From Acidobacteriaceae bacterium (GTDB taxonomy: Bacteria > Acidobacteriota > Terriglobia > Terriglobales > Acidobacteriaceae): a stretch of DNA of 60,080 bases. The position numbers and the translations under genes were made by a program. Shown piece after piece: positions 35,023-43,761 of this stretch. Each line of letters begins with the position of its first letter. The first letter of the stretch is position 1. The notes under the pieces are model-generated. The model ran no database searches, had not been told where the DNA came from, and saw only the letters and a program-made list of their open reading frames with translations. The stretch spans positions 1 through 60,080 of the forward strand of contig PMHV01000074.1 in NCBI GenBank assembly GCA_003156805.1, written 5' to 3'.

Positions 35023-36023
35023 CAACCACTACCTCCAAGCACGACACAGGCCGCGAAGTCTCCAGCGCGAAAGAGAAGTGGCTCCGCGCTTACCGGCAGA
35101 TGGTCAGGATCCGTTTGTTTGAAGAGCAAGTTAACGAGCTCTACACGCGCGCGCTTATGCCTGGCCTGGCTCACTTGTACAGCGGCGAGGAAGCCGTGGC
35201 GGTCGGCATCTGCGAGGCACTTCGCATCGATGACTACATCACCAGCACCCATCGCGGCCACGGACACTGCCTGGCCAAGGGGGCCACGCCCGACCGCATG
35301 TTTGCCGAGTTGCTGGGGAAAGAAGCGGGCTATTGCCGCGGCAAAGGCGGTTCGATGCATATTGCCGATCCCGCGACTGGAAATCTGGGTGCGAATGCGA
35401 TTGTCGGCGGCAGCGTGGGTATTGCAACAGGCGCGGCTTTCGCGGCGAAGCGGCTAGGAACCGGCTGCGTTGCGGTCTGTTTTTTTGGAGAAGGGGCGCT
35501 CGGCCAGGGATCGCTGTATGAAGTGATGAACCTGGCGCAGTTGTGGAAGCTGCCCGTGATCTACGTCTGCGAAAACAATCTCTACAATGAGTACACGCAC
35601 TACTCAGAAACGACGGCCGGAGACATTCTGGGCCGGGCTACCGCCTTCGGCATCGAAGCGGCAAGCGTCGATGGCCAGGACGTACGCAAAGTCAACGACC
35701 TCGCCACGCGTTTCATCGAGCGTGCGCGCGCCGGCGGCGGACCGGCGTTTGTGCAAGCCAATACTTATCGCTACAGCGGTCATCATGTCGGCGACATCAA
35801 TCGCGAATACTATCGTTCGAAGCAGGAAGAGCAGCAGTGGAAGACCGAACGCGATCCCATCAAACTTCTCTCGAAATGGCTGATCGCAGAGAGCTATGCT
35901 GACTCCGCGCAGTTGGAGGGTGTGCATTCGGACGTGCATGCTGAGATGGAAGCGGCGGTGAAATTTGCCGTTGCCGCACCGTATCCAGCGCCGGAAGAAG
36001 TCGATCAGGATGTTTATGCCTGA
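35019..36023 (+). CDS. 2-oxoacid dehydrogenase E1 component, alpha subunit
   Basis: This 334-residue thiamine-diphosphate enzyme subunit begins at a GTG overlapping the previous stop. Motifs in order: ARALMPGLAHLYSGEEAVAVG, the YITSTHRGHGHCLAKG phosphorylation-loop-like region, CRGKGGSMH, and the ThDP/magnesium motif GEGALGQG (157-164) ending ENN (185-187); GEG replaces the usual GDG. It pairs with the beta subunit to decarboxylate a 2-oxoacid and acylate the lipoyl group of E2. The short form resembles acetoin dehydrogenase and PDH E1-alpha. Specificity is not readable; the operon context argues against housekeeping pyruvate dehydrogenase. Confidence 0.93.
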   Translation: MTTTTSKHDTGREVSSAKEKWLRAYRQMVRIRLFEEQVNELYTRALMPGLAHLYSGEEAVAVGICEALRIDDYITSTHRGHGHCLAKGATPDRMFAELLGKEAGYCRGKGGSMHIADPATGNLGANAIVGGSVGIATGAAFAAKRLGTGCVAVCFFGEGALGQGSLYEVMNLAQLWKLPVIYVCENNLYNEYTHYSETTAGDILGRATAFGIEAASVDGQDVRKVNDLATRFIERARAGGGPAFVQANTYRYSGHHVGDINREYYRSKQEEQQWKTERDPIKLLSKWLIAESYADSAQLEGVHSDVHAEMEAAVKFAVAAPYPAPEEVDQDVYA

Positions 36024-37002
36024 ACGCGAACTCACATTTGCTCAGGCGGTGCGCGAGGCTCTGTCCGAAGAGATGCGCCGCGATTCGCGGGTGTGCATCT
36101 TCGGTGAAGACGTTGCCGAAGCGGGGACGCCGTTCAAGGTTCTTTCCGGATTGGTGGAAGAGTTTGGCGCCGAACGTGTGCTCGACACTCCTATCTCAGA
36201 AGCTGGTTTCACCGGCGTAGGAGTGGGTGCCGCGATGGCGGGCCTGCGGCCCGTGGTCGACATTATGTTCGGCGATTTCCTCACTCTGACAATGGATCAG
36301 ATGGTCAATCAGGCGGCTAAAGTACATTACATGTCGGGCGGGCACTGGAAAGTCCCTATGGTGATGCGCACCACGCTGGGTGCGACGCGCCGCTCGGCCG
36401 CGCAGCACTCGCAGTCGCTGCACGCCTGGTTCAGCCATGTGCCAGGATTGAAGGTGGTCTTGCCCTCGACTCCCTACGACGTAAAAGGTCTACTAAAGAC
36501 GGCCATTCGCGACGAGAATCCTGTGATTCTGTTCGAAGACAAAATGATGTACAAGATGAAAGGCCCGGTGCCCGAAGAGGAATACACGATTCCATTCGGC
36601 GTCGCCGATGTGAAGCGCACCGGCGATGACATCACGATCGTGGCTACCAGCAGCATGGTGCAGGTGGCGCTAGGCGCGGCAACTCTTCTGGAAAAAGAAG
36701 GCATCAGCGCAGAGGTGGTTGATCCACGCACCACATGGCCTCTGGATGAGAAAACTTTGATCGAATCGGCCAGAAAAACTTCGCGGGTCATCGTGGTGGA
36801 CGAAGGTTACGGCCGGTATGGCGTCACGGCGGAGCTTGCGGCTGTGATCGCCGAAGGCGCGTTTTACGACCTGGATGCCCCGGTGAAGCGAATGGGCGCG
36901 ATGCATGTCCCCATTCCATTCTCGCCGCCGCTGGAAGATCTGACTGTACCAACGGAGCAAACTGTATCAGAGGCAGCTCGACAGCTTTGTGGCAAGAGTT
37001 GA
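36016..37002 (+). CDS. 2-oxoacid dehydrogenase E1 component, beta subunit
   Basis: This 328-residue subunit starts at ATG 36016, eight bases before the alpha stop; ATG 36010 is equally possible. It shows RELTFAQAVREALSEEMRRD, FGEDVAEAGTPFKVLSGLVE, the core ERVLDTPISEAGFTGVGVGA, PVVDIMFGDFLTLTMDQMVN, and the C-terminal transketolase-like domain (VEVVDPRTTWPLDEKTLIES in sense, here AEVVDPRTTWPLDE). These are the ThDP-binding and E2-contact regions of pyruvate/acetoin dehydrogenase E1-beta. Spacing to the next gene is 19 bases. Translationally coupled to E1-alpha. Confidence 0.93.
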   Translation: MPERELTFAQAVREALSEEMRRDSRVCIFGEDVAEAGTPFKVLSGLVEEFGAERVLDTPISEAGFTGVGVGAAMAGLRPVVDIMFGDFLTLTMDQMVNQAAKVHYMSGGHWKVPMVMRTTLGATRRSAAQHSQSLHAWFSHVPGLKVVLPSTPYDVKGLLKTAIRDENPVILFEDKMMYKMKGPVPEEEYTIPFGVADVKRTGDDITIVATSSMVQVALGAATLLEKEGISAEVVDPRTTWPLDEKTLIESARKTSRVIVVDEGYGRYGVTAELAAVIAEGAFYDLDAPVKRMGAMHVPIPFSPPLEDLTVPTEQTVSEAARQLCGKS

Positions 37003-37021
37003 GGGCAGTGCTGGAGACTTT

Positions 37022-38368
37022 ATGGCATTAAGAACCCATGGAACCATGGCGGTCGACTGGGAAAATCGCATCGACTTCGACCGCTTGCGCCGCGAGCGTC
37101 TGGCGAAGGCCAAAGCTCTGCTCGCGAAGTCCGAGATGGGATCGCTCCTCTGCTTCGACATGAACAATGTGCGCTACCTGACCTCAACGCACATCGGCAC
37201 GTGGGCACAAGACAAGTGCAACCGGTTTACGCTGCTGCCGCAGAACGACGAGCCGATCCTCTGGGATTTCGGTTCCGCCGCCAAGCATCATCAATTGAAT
37301 TGTCCGTGGCTGGGCGACCGTTCGCGCCCGGGAATCTCAATGCTGCGCGGCGCGATGACGCCGGAGATGGGCCGCGCCGAAGACGTCGCGAAAAAAATTC
37401 GCATCGAGCTCGAAATGCGCGGGCTGCACAAGGAGCCTGTCGGCATCGACATCATCGAACTGCCGGTTCTGTTTGCATTGCAACGCGAGGGCATCAAGGT
37501 TGTCGACGGCCAGCAACTTATGTCCGATGCCCGCGTCATCAAGACGCAGGACGAAATCTCTCTGCTCAACACCTCAGCGATGATGGTCGACGCTGCTTAC
37601 GACGAGCTCTACCGCGCGATGAAGCCTGGCCTGCGCGAGAACGAAGCGGTCGGACTCGTGAGTAAGGTGCTCTACGACTTGGGCTCGGAATACGTTGAAG
37701 CGGTGAACGCGATTTCCGGCGAGCGTTGCAACCCGCATCCGCATGTATTTTCCGACCGCGTACTCCGGCCCGGCGATCCCGTCTACTACGACATTCTGCA
37801 TTCCTACATGGGATACCGCACCTGCTACTACCGCTGCTTTACCGTGGGCTACGCTTCGCACGCGATGGTAGACGCTTATAAACGCTGCCGCGATTATCTC
37901 GACGCGGCCATTGAACTGGTGCGTCCGGGCCGCACCACCGCCGAGATTGCGGCCGTATGGCCGAAAGCCGAAGAGTTCGGTTTCCCCAACGAAGAAGCCT
38001 GCTTCGCGCTGCAATATGGCCACGGTATCGGACTCGCCATCTGGGAGAAGCCGGTGATCAGCCGGTTGGTTTCTTTCGATCATCCGGTGACCATCGAGCC
38101 GGGCATGGTGTTCGCGCTGGAGACTTTCTGGCCTTCGACCGACGGCTGGAGCGCGGCGCGCATCGAAGAAGAGATTGTGGTTACGCCGACCGGGCACGAA
38201 GTGATCACACGCTTCCCGGCGGAAGAACTTCTCGTGGCGGGCGCGCACTATTTCACGGTGAACGGACCGCTGCCCACCACGCGAGAAACTGAAGCTCCGC
38301 CTAGCGAGCGCGTGATCGATATGATCGAGGCCAGCGCGAAAACCGAACGGGTAGAAGTTTCGGGCTGA
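37022..38368 (+). CDS. M24-fold (aminopeptidase P/creatinase-like) protein lacking one metal ligand
   Basis: This 448-residue protein starts at ATG 37022 behind GGAG. The N-terminal creatinase-type domain includes LCFDMNNVRYLTSTHIGTWA; the C-terminal pita-bread domain follows. Aligned with dinuclear M24 enzymes, the ligands are Asp257 (GDPVYYD), His334 (GHGIGL), Glu367 (FALETF) and Glu382 (RIEEE). The second Asp, expected 11 residues after the first, is Cys268 (GYRTCYYRCF). It may therefore use one metal, a changed site or none, as creatinase and DddP-like lyases depart from peptidase chemistry. Its place between E1 and E2 genes suggests a metabolic hydrolase or lyase rather than a peptidase. 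Confidence 0.85.
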   Translation: MALRTHGTMAVDWENRIDFDRLRRERLAKAKALLAKSEMGSLLCFDMNNVRYLTSTHIGTWAQDKCNRFTLLPQNDEPILWDFGSAAKHHQLNCPWLGDRSRPGISMLRGAMTPEMGRAEDVAKKIRIELEMRGLHKEPVGIDIIELPVLFALQREGIKVVDGQQLMSDARVIKTQDEISLLNTSAMMVDAAYDELYRAMKPGLRENEAVGLVSKVLYDLGSEYVEAVNAISGERCNPHPHVFSDRVLRPGDPVYYDILHSYMGYRTCYYRCFTVGYASHAMVDAYKRCRDYLDAAIELVRPGRTTAEIAAVWPKAEEFGFPNEEACFALQYGHGIGLAIWEKPVISRLVSFDHPVTIEPGMVFALETFWPSTDGWSAARIEEEIVVTPTGHEVITRFPAEELLVAGAHYFTVNGPLPTTRETEAPPSERVIDMIEASAKTERVEVSG

Positions 38369-38402
38369 AGGCCATAGCAAGCCCTTCCCCCATTTAACGA
38401 CT

Positions 38403-39623
38403 ATGGCCTTCAGTGTTGTCATGCCCGCCCTCGAGATGGCACAGGAAACCGGCAAGCTCATCGCTTGGCGGAAGAAGGAAGGGGATCGCGTTACCAAAGG
38501 CGAGCCGCTTCTCGAGATAGAAACCGATAAAGCCGTGATGGAAGTGGAAGCGCCTGCCGACGGCATCCTCGCCGCAATCACAGCGTCTGCTGGGGCCGAC
38601 ATTCCTGTGGGGCAGACGATCGCGTGGATCGTTGAGCCTGGCGAAAAACCTCCTGCGGGAAATGAGCCTGCAACGACCGTGCCGGCGGCGCGAGGCGGTT
38701 TACCGGGAAAGACGGAATCCCACGCTGCACTTGCCGCGGCGGTTACTTCCGAACCGCCTGCCGCGCATGGCGCGAGGATTTCTCCGAAAGCGCGGCGTCT
38801 CGCGAAAGAACTGGGAGTGGATATCGCCTCCGTGCGCGGATCTGGCGCCGGGGGCGAGATTCTTGCGCCTGATGTGCAAACTGCGGCCGCGCTGGTTGCT
38901 TCCGACGCGGGCGGCGTCCTAAGAAAGAAGACGAGCAACATCGAAGTTCCCAGCTCCATCGGTCGGTTGATGGCCGAACGAACCACGCAGAGCTGGACCT
39001 CCGTTCCTCACTTCTTCGTTACGCGTGAAATCGAAGCCAGCGCACTCAACGAATGTCGGGAGAAGCTGACCCCGGAGATCGAACGCGCACACAACATCCG
39101 CATCACTCACACGGATCTGCTTGTCGCGCTCGTTGCGCGCGTACTGCTGAAGCACCCGCGCTTGAATGCGAGCTGGACCGCGGAAGGCATTCGTCTTCAC
39201 GATCACGTGAATATGGGCGTCGCGATTGCGGTGAACGACGGTGTGGTCGCGGCCGTGATTCCCAACGCGCACACCGCAAGCGTGGCCGAAATTGCCACGC
39301 AGCGTCGCGGCCTAGCCGAGCGCGCGCGGGCAGGTAAGTTGCGCCCCGCCGACATTGCCGATGCCACGTTCACCATCAGCAACCTCGGCATGTATCGCGT
39401 GGACCAGTTCAGTGCGATCATCACGCCCCCTCAGTCGGCAATTCTCGCCGTGGGCAGCATCGCTGACCGCGTCGTGGCGGTCGATGGCCGGCCGACGGTT
39501 CGGCCGATGATGACGCTGACTCTGTCCTGCGACCACCGCGCGGTGGACGGCGGTCGCGCGGCTGCCTTCACGAGCGATTTGGCAGAGGCCATTGGCAGAC
39601 CGGACGAATCGCTCGGTTCGTAA
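38403..39623 (+). CDS. 2-oxoacid dehydrogenase E2 component (dihydrolipoamide acyltransferase)
   Basis: This 406-residue subunit has one lipoyl domain with lipoyl Lys43 in EIETDKAVMEVEAP, an alanine/proline linker, a peripheral subunit-binding domain (RISPKARRLAKELGVDIASV, near 128-160) and the catalytic domain ending with SCDHRAVDGGRAA (HxxxDG). It transfers the acyl group made by E1 to CoA. No E3 (dihydrolipoamide dehydrogenase) gene is in the window, so E3 must come from elsewhere. It lies 34 bases after the M24-like gene and closes the operon. Confidence 0.94.
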   Translation: MAFSVVMPALEMAQETGKLIAWRKKEGDRVTKGEPLLEIETDKAVMEVEAPADGILAAITASAGADIPVGQTIAWIVEPGEKPPAGNEPATTVPAARGGLPGKTESHAALAAAVTSEPPAAHGARISPKARRLAKELGVDIASVRGSGAGGEILAPDVQTAAALVASDAGGVLRKKTSNIEVPSSIGRLMAERTTQSWTSVPHFFVTREIEASALNECREKLTPEIERAHNIRITHTDLLVALVARVLLKHPRLNASWTAEGIRLHDHVNMGVAIAVNDGVVAAVIPNAHTASVAEIATQRRGLAERARAGKLRPADIADATFTISNLGMYRVDQFSAIITPPQSAILAVGSIADRVVAVDGRPTVRPMMTLTLSCDHRAVDGGRAAAFTSDLAEAIGRPDESLGS

Positions 39624-39808
39624 TGTACCGTGAGATTGCCGTTCGGCAAGTGAGCGCCGGGACAAACATCCTGATCAACTCAGCAACTCGGATTCGCTTC
39701 GAGTGCGACTCCTATCTCATTTCTCCCTCGTGCAAGATTCTCCGCCACATCAAGAAGGAAGGGTCTTGCTGTGTGGCATACTCGTTGTTCGCAAATCTCA
39801 GGAGGTCC

Positions 39809-42088
39809 ATGAGGCGCTCAACGCTTGCACTTCTCGTCATCGGCTTGTTTCTGCATCCGGCCATTGCAGATTCACCGGAACCGAATGAAGACTCTCCTCT
39901 CGACGGGTTTTCATCGCAGCACGCGCGGACCGAGCGCGAGTGGGAGAACAAATTCCGTGCCCTTCCCAACGCCCAGAAGCAACGCGAATACATGCAACTG
40001 CTGAGCGCCCGGCCGCATCACGTGGGTTCTGCCTATGATAAACAAAATGCCGAGTGGATTCTCTCGAAGTTCAAGGAATGGGGGTTGAACGCCCACATCG
40101 AGAGCTTCAAAGTGCTTTTTCCAACGCCCAAACGCCGACTGGTGGAGCTATTAGCGCCCACTCACTACCTTGCCAAGTTGCAGGAACCTGCGATGGCGGA
40201 GGATCCCACTTCCAATCAGCAGGACGAGCAGCTTCCCACGTACAATGCCTACTCCCGCGATGGAGATGTGACCGCGCCTCTGGTATACGTGAATTACGGC
40301 TTGCCCGAGGATTATGACCGCCTCCAGCGCCTCGGGATCTCGGTGGAGGGAGCGATTGTGATTGCGCGCTACGGCAACTCGTGGCGCGGCATCAAGCCCA
40401 AGGTGGCTGCCGAGCACCGCGCCGTCGGCTGCATCATCTACTCCGATCCCAAAGACGACGGTTACTTTGGCGGCGATGTTTTTCCCAAAGGCCCGATGCG
40501 TCCCGAGCAAGGTGTGCAGCGCGGCAGCGTGATGGATTTTGCATCCTCCTATCCCGGCGATCCACTCACTCCCGACCGAGGCGATCCCAATGCGCCCCGC
40601 ATGACCGCGAGTGACGCTCCCAGCATCACGAAAATTCCGACCCTGCCCATCTCTTACGGCGATGCGCAGCCGCTGCTGGCCGCACTCACCGGCCCGCTTG
40701 CGCCCGAGGAATGGCGCGGAGGTTTGCCGATTCCGTATCACGTCGGTCCCGGCGCTTCCAAGGTACACCTGATGATCGAATCAAATTGGGATCTGAAAGA
40801 TGTGAACGATGTCATCGCCCGCATTCCCGGCTCGTCTGAGGCCGATGAGTGGGTGGTGCGCGGCAACCATCACGATGGTTGGGTGAATGGCGCCGAAGAT
40901 CCCATCTCAGGCCAGGTCACCTTGCTGGAAGAAGCCCGCTCGTTTGGCGAATTGCTCAAGCAAGGCTGGAAGCCCAAGCGCACCATCATCTACTGTGCGT
41001 GGGATGGCGAAGAGCCCATGCTTCTGGGCTCTACCGCCTGGGGCGAAACCCACGGACGCGAGTTACAAGAACACGCCGCTATCTATATCAACTCCGATGG
41101 CAACGATCGCGGCTATCTCATGATGGAGGGCTCACACTCGCTGGAACACTTCATGAATGGGGTCGCTCGTGACGTTGAGGATCCGGAAAGCAAACTCTCC
41201 GTTTTCGAGCGCGACCGCCTGGCAGGCCTTGCCCGGGCCAAATCCGACGAAGAACGTAAAGAGTTGCGCGAGCGGCCTGACCTGCGCATGGATGCCCTCG
41301 GCTCTGGTACCGATTACACGGCCTTTGTCGACCACCTTGGCATCGCGTCCCTCAACCTTGCTTACCAGGGCGAAGACGACGGCGGCATCTACCACTCCAT
41401 CTACGACGACTTCTATTGGTACACACATTTTTCCGATACCAATTTTGCCTACGGCGTCGCCCTCTCGCAGACAATCGGCACGGCTGTCATGCGCATGGCC
41501 GATGCCGACATTCTGCCCTACGAGTTCACCGATTTCGCCGATACCATGCAAAAGTACGACAAAGATCTGCAAAAACTTTTGCAGAATAAGCAGGATGAAG
41601 CCCACGAACGCGAGCAGGAATTAAAGGAAGGCGCATTTCGCGCGGCTTTCGATCCCCGGAAGCCGACCGTCGCTCCGCCGCCGGAAGACGTTCCTCCGCA
41701 CTTGAATTTCGCGCCGCTGGAGAACGCTCTTGACGTACTCACTAAAAGCGCCGAGCGTCACAAGGCCGCATTCAACAAAGCCGAAGCCACAGGATTCGCC
41801 GGGAGCGACAAGCAGTTGGCCGCGTTGAACCAGAAGCTGCTGCAAAGCGAGCGCCGCCTCACCGATCCCGCCGGTCTTCCGCGCCGCCCCTGGTACAGGC
41901 ACATGATTTACGCTCCGGGTGTGTATACCGGCTACGCGCCTAAGACCATGCCCGGTATTCGCGAGGCGATCGAGCAACGTCGGTGGCAGGAAGCTGACGC
42001 CGAGATCGCGCGCGTCGCCAGAGTGCTCGAAAGCGAAGCTGCCCTCATTGACTCCGCTTCAGCGGATTTGGACGCTTTCACTAAGTAG
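39809..42088 (+). CDS. Secreted M28 peptidase, glutamate carboxypeptidase II-like
   Basis: This 759-residue protein starts at an ATG three bases after a CAGGAGG site. A signal peptide covers residues 1-21 (LALLVIGLFLHPAIA). A PA insert domain (APLVYVNYGLPEDYDRLQRL; EGAIVIARYGNSWRGIKPKV) is followed by the dizinc peptidase domain: GNHHDGWVNGAEDPISG (His and Asp), AWDGEEPMLLGS (catalytic Glu plus ligand Glu), INSDGND, and YHSIYDDFYW with the last His. The C-terminal helical domain matches the transferrin-receptor dimerisation domain. It probably trims C-terminal glutamates from exported peptides. The 185-base gap separates it from the dehydrogenase operon. Confidence 0.93.
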   Translation: MRRSTLALLVIGLFLHPAIADSPEPNEDSPLDGFSSQHARTEREWENKFRALPNAQKQREYMQLLSARPHHVGSAYDKQNAEWILSKFKEWGLNAHIESFKVLFPTPKRRLVELLAPTHYLAKLQEPAMAEDPTSNQQDEQLPTYNAYSRDGDVTAPLVYVNYGLPEDYDRLQRLGISVEGAIVIARYGNSWRGIKPKVAAEHRAVGCIIYSDPKDDGYFGGDVFPKGPMRPEQGVQRGSVMDFASSYPGDPLTPDRGDPNAPRMTASDAPSITKIPTLPISYGDAQPLLAALTGPLAPEEWRGGLPIPYHVGPGASKVHLMIESNWDLKDVNDVIARIPGSSEADEWVVRGNHHDGWVNGAEDPISGQVTLLEEARSFGELLKQGWKPKRTIIYCAWDGEEPMLLGSTAWGETHGRELQEHAAIYINSDGNDRGYLMMEGSHSLEHFMNGVARDVEDPESKLSVFERDRLAGLARAKSDEERKELRERPDLRMDALGSGTDYTAFVDHLGIASLNLAYQGEDDGGIYHSIYDDFYWYTHFSDTNFAYGVALSQTIGTAVMRMADADILPYEFTDFADTMQKYDKDLQKLLQNKQDEAHEREQELKEGAFRAAFDPRKPTVAPPPEDVPPHLNFAPLENALDVLTKSAERHKAAFNKAEATGFAGSDKQLAALNQKLLQSERRLTDPAGLPRRPWYRHMIYAPGVYTGYAPKTMPGIREAIEQRRWQEADAEIARVARVLESEAALIDSASADLDAFTK

Positions 42089-42200
42089 CATTGCTTTCAA
42101 GGTGCGGTCTTCGGACTGCATCGCTCCAGAGAAACAAGAAGCAGAGTCTAGGTGTGGCTAATTCAAATTCTTCAAGATCACAACGCGGAATCTCCCGGAT

Positions 42201-42887
42201 TCAATGGCAACTGGAACTGTCCGCGAACTCACCGCCCACCAGCATCGCACTAAGATAATTGGCGCACTCTGAGATTTTCGTTAGAAGCGGATCGTCTTGC
42301 GCTATGGCCGGATCGACCGATTGCTCGGCATTCAGGGAATGGATGGTTGCCTGGGTATTGCTGTCCCACTCGCCCAGATTGGTAAACTCGTTGTTGAGCA
42401 GTTGCAGAGCTTTTCGATCAGATTCATTCCTCGCCGCTAACGACGCTTGGTTGAGAGTTGCCTGTGCCCGGGCCTGGTGATCACGGAGCAAGGGAGCGAG
42501 CCACGTGCCCCCGGCAACTCCAGACCGAATTACGGATGAAATCGCGCCCTTCCACTCCCGCATCTCCGCCAATAAGGAAATCCCTGCTTTGGCAAATTCT
42601 TTCGAAAATGCCGGGACGGCATTCTCTGGTTTGGCGCCAGCTTCGGCAGCCGGAACCGTCAGTATGACGCGACCGGGCTCGAAGCTCACGCCAGCGTTCA
42701 TGATCCGCGCGAGAGCATCGAGTTCCACGTAGGGATGGCCGTCAATCTGCGCGACCGCTCCATCAGCTATGCGCCCATTCACCACCAATGTTTTCTTCTC
42801 GGGCGCATTCTGGGCAATCGCAACCCCCGCGAACATCAGAGATAGCGCAAGAGCCGTAAGAGGGCGAAAACACGAAAGCTTGTCCAT
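42201..42887 (-). CDS. Exported hypothetical protein with stalk-like N-domain
   Basis: This 228-residue protein starts at ATG 42887 (MDKLSCFRPLTAL) with a signal peptide cleaved near AIA-QN. The following segment (TLVVNGRIADGAVAQIDGHP; VELDALARIMNAGVSFEPGR) resembles the copper-amine-oxidase N-terminal (stalk) domain. The rest is helical (NQASLAARNESDRKALQLLN). The C-terminus has two Cys residues (ECANYL, SSCH). No catalytic motif. A longer frame to 43013 has no support. Confidence 0.7.
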   Translation of the reverse strand: MDKLSCFRPLTALALSLMFAGVAIAQNAPEKKTLVVNGRIADGAVAQIDGHPYVELDALARIMNAGVSFEPGRVILTVPAAEAGAKPENAVPAFSKEFAKAGISLLAEMREWKGAISSVIRSGVAGGTWLAPLLRDHQARAQATLNQASLAARNESDRKALQLLNNEFTNLGEWDSNTQATIHSLNAEQSVDPAIAQDDPLLTKISECANYLSAMLVGGEFADSSSCH

Positions 42888-43023
42888 AATTTCATCGACC
42901 AGAGTGGTGCCGGAGCCGCGGTCCAAAAGAGACGCCGGAGTAATGCGGATATTTTTCGAGCTTCCGATGCAAACTACGGCGTCTGATGGAAGAGTGTTGC
43001 GCCTTTGCTGCATCGTTGTCGGT

Positions 43024-43305
43024 TTAATGTGCCGGCTTCTTTCGTTTCATCATCCGGCCGATCAATGCTCCTGCGGTGAAGCCTACTGCAAACGTCGTCG
43101 CAATCGTTAGTACGGGGTATCGCTGGATACGTTGCGTTGTCTCGTCGAAAAAATCTACGGCAGCGTCGCCGCCCTGCTTTGCGGCGCGCCTTACTGCTCC
43201 TACGCCGCCCCCTATTGCATCGGCAACCGCACTGGTTGCACAAGAGGCCTGGTGAACTGATTCGGAGATGTGCTCCGCCGCTCTTTCTATCACGGTTTGT
43301 GACAT
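43024..43305 (-). CDS. Small glycine-rich membrane protein (DUF883-like)
   Basis: This 93-residue protein starts at ATG 43305 preceded by GGAGG. A helical N-terminal half (VIERAAEHISESVHQASCAT) is followed by small-residue-rich segments (AIGGGVGAVRRAAKQGGDAA) and one membrane span with glycine spacing (TIATTFAVGFTAGALIGRMM), ending in a basic tail (KRKKPAH). The architecture matches DUF883/ElaB-type stress-related membrane proteins. It is next to another small membrane protein on the same strand. Confidence 0.75.
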   Translation of the reverse strand: MSQTVIERAAEHISESVHQASCATSAVADAIGGGVGAVRRAAKQGGDAAVDFFDETTQRIQRYPVLTIATTFAVGFTAGALIGRMMKRKKPAH

Positions 43306-43429
43306 GAAATGTTCCTCCGTGTCTTGCGAGCCAATTTTGACACGTCCGTTATTCCCAGACGGCTTTTTCTGCACCGCTAATCCATTCTTCACCGCCGGAA
43401 CTGGAAAAGGTTTCTCCCGCATCCGGGTC

Positions 43430-43627
43430 TCATGTTCCGGAGTCCTTCTGGCGAGTGGCTTTAACGCCCATCAATATCCCAAGCCCCGCCACCACGAGCG
43501 CGCCTACCACAATCCAGTGTGCCGGTACGTGCATGTCTCTGTCCGCCCGTTCGCAGCCCACTTCATAATCGGAGACACGTCCTGCCATCCAAAGCCTATC
43601 TATCCAGCTGGGGCAGGTCTGTTCCAT
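43430..43627 (-). CDS. Small single-span membrane protein
   Basis: The 65-residue frame ends with a convincing membrane helix (HWIVVGALVVAGLGILMGVK) and a basic tail. The N-terminal part (MEQTCPSWIDRLWMAGRVSD) is less typical, and translation may begin at an internal ATG (MHVPAHW). No clear ribosome site precedes the first ATG. It lies between the MCE gene and the DUF883-like gene. Confidence 0.5.
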   Translation of the reverse strand: MEQTCPSWIDRLWMAGRVSDYEVGCERADRDMHVPAHWIVVGALVVAGLGILMGVKATRQKDSGT

Positions 43628-43761
43628 ATTGCTCAGGCGGGGTCAGTTTCCCTACCTGCCTGCCCTGATGGACGATTTCAACTCTCCGAAAAGATCAATC
43701 GGAGCTATTGGAAATCGATCAATTCGCGCGAGCATTCCTGCGTCGCCGCTCCCGTCGACCG

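Noticed and set aside
37574..38986. 470-residue open frame on the minus strand
   Set aside because: It is antisense to the M24-like and E2 genes, both supported by conserved motifs.
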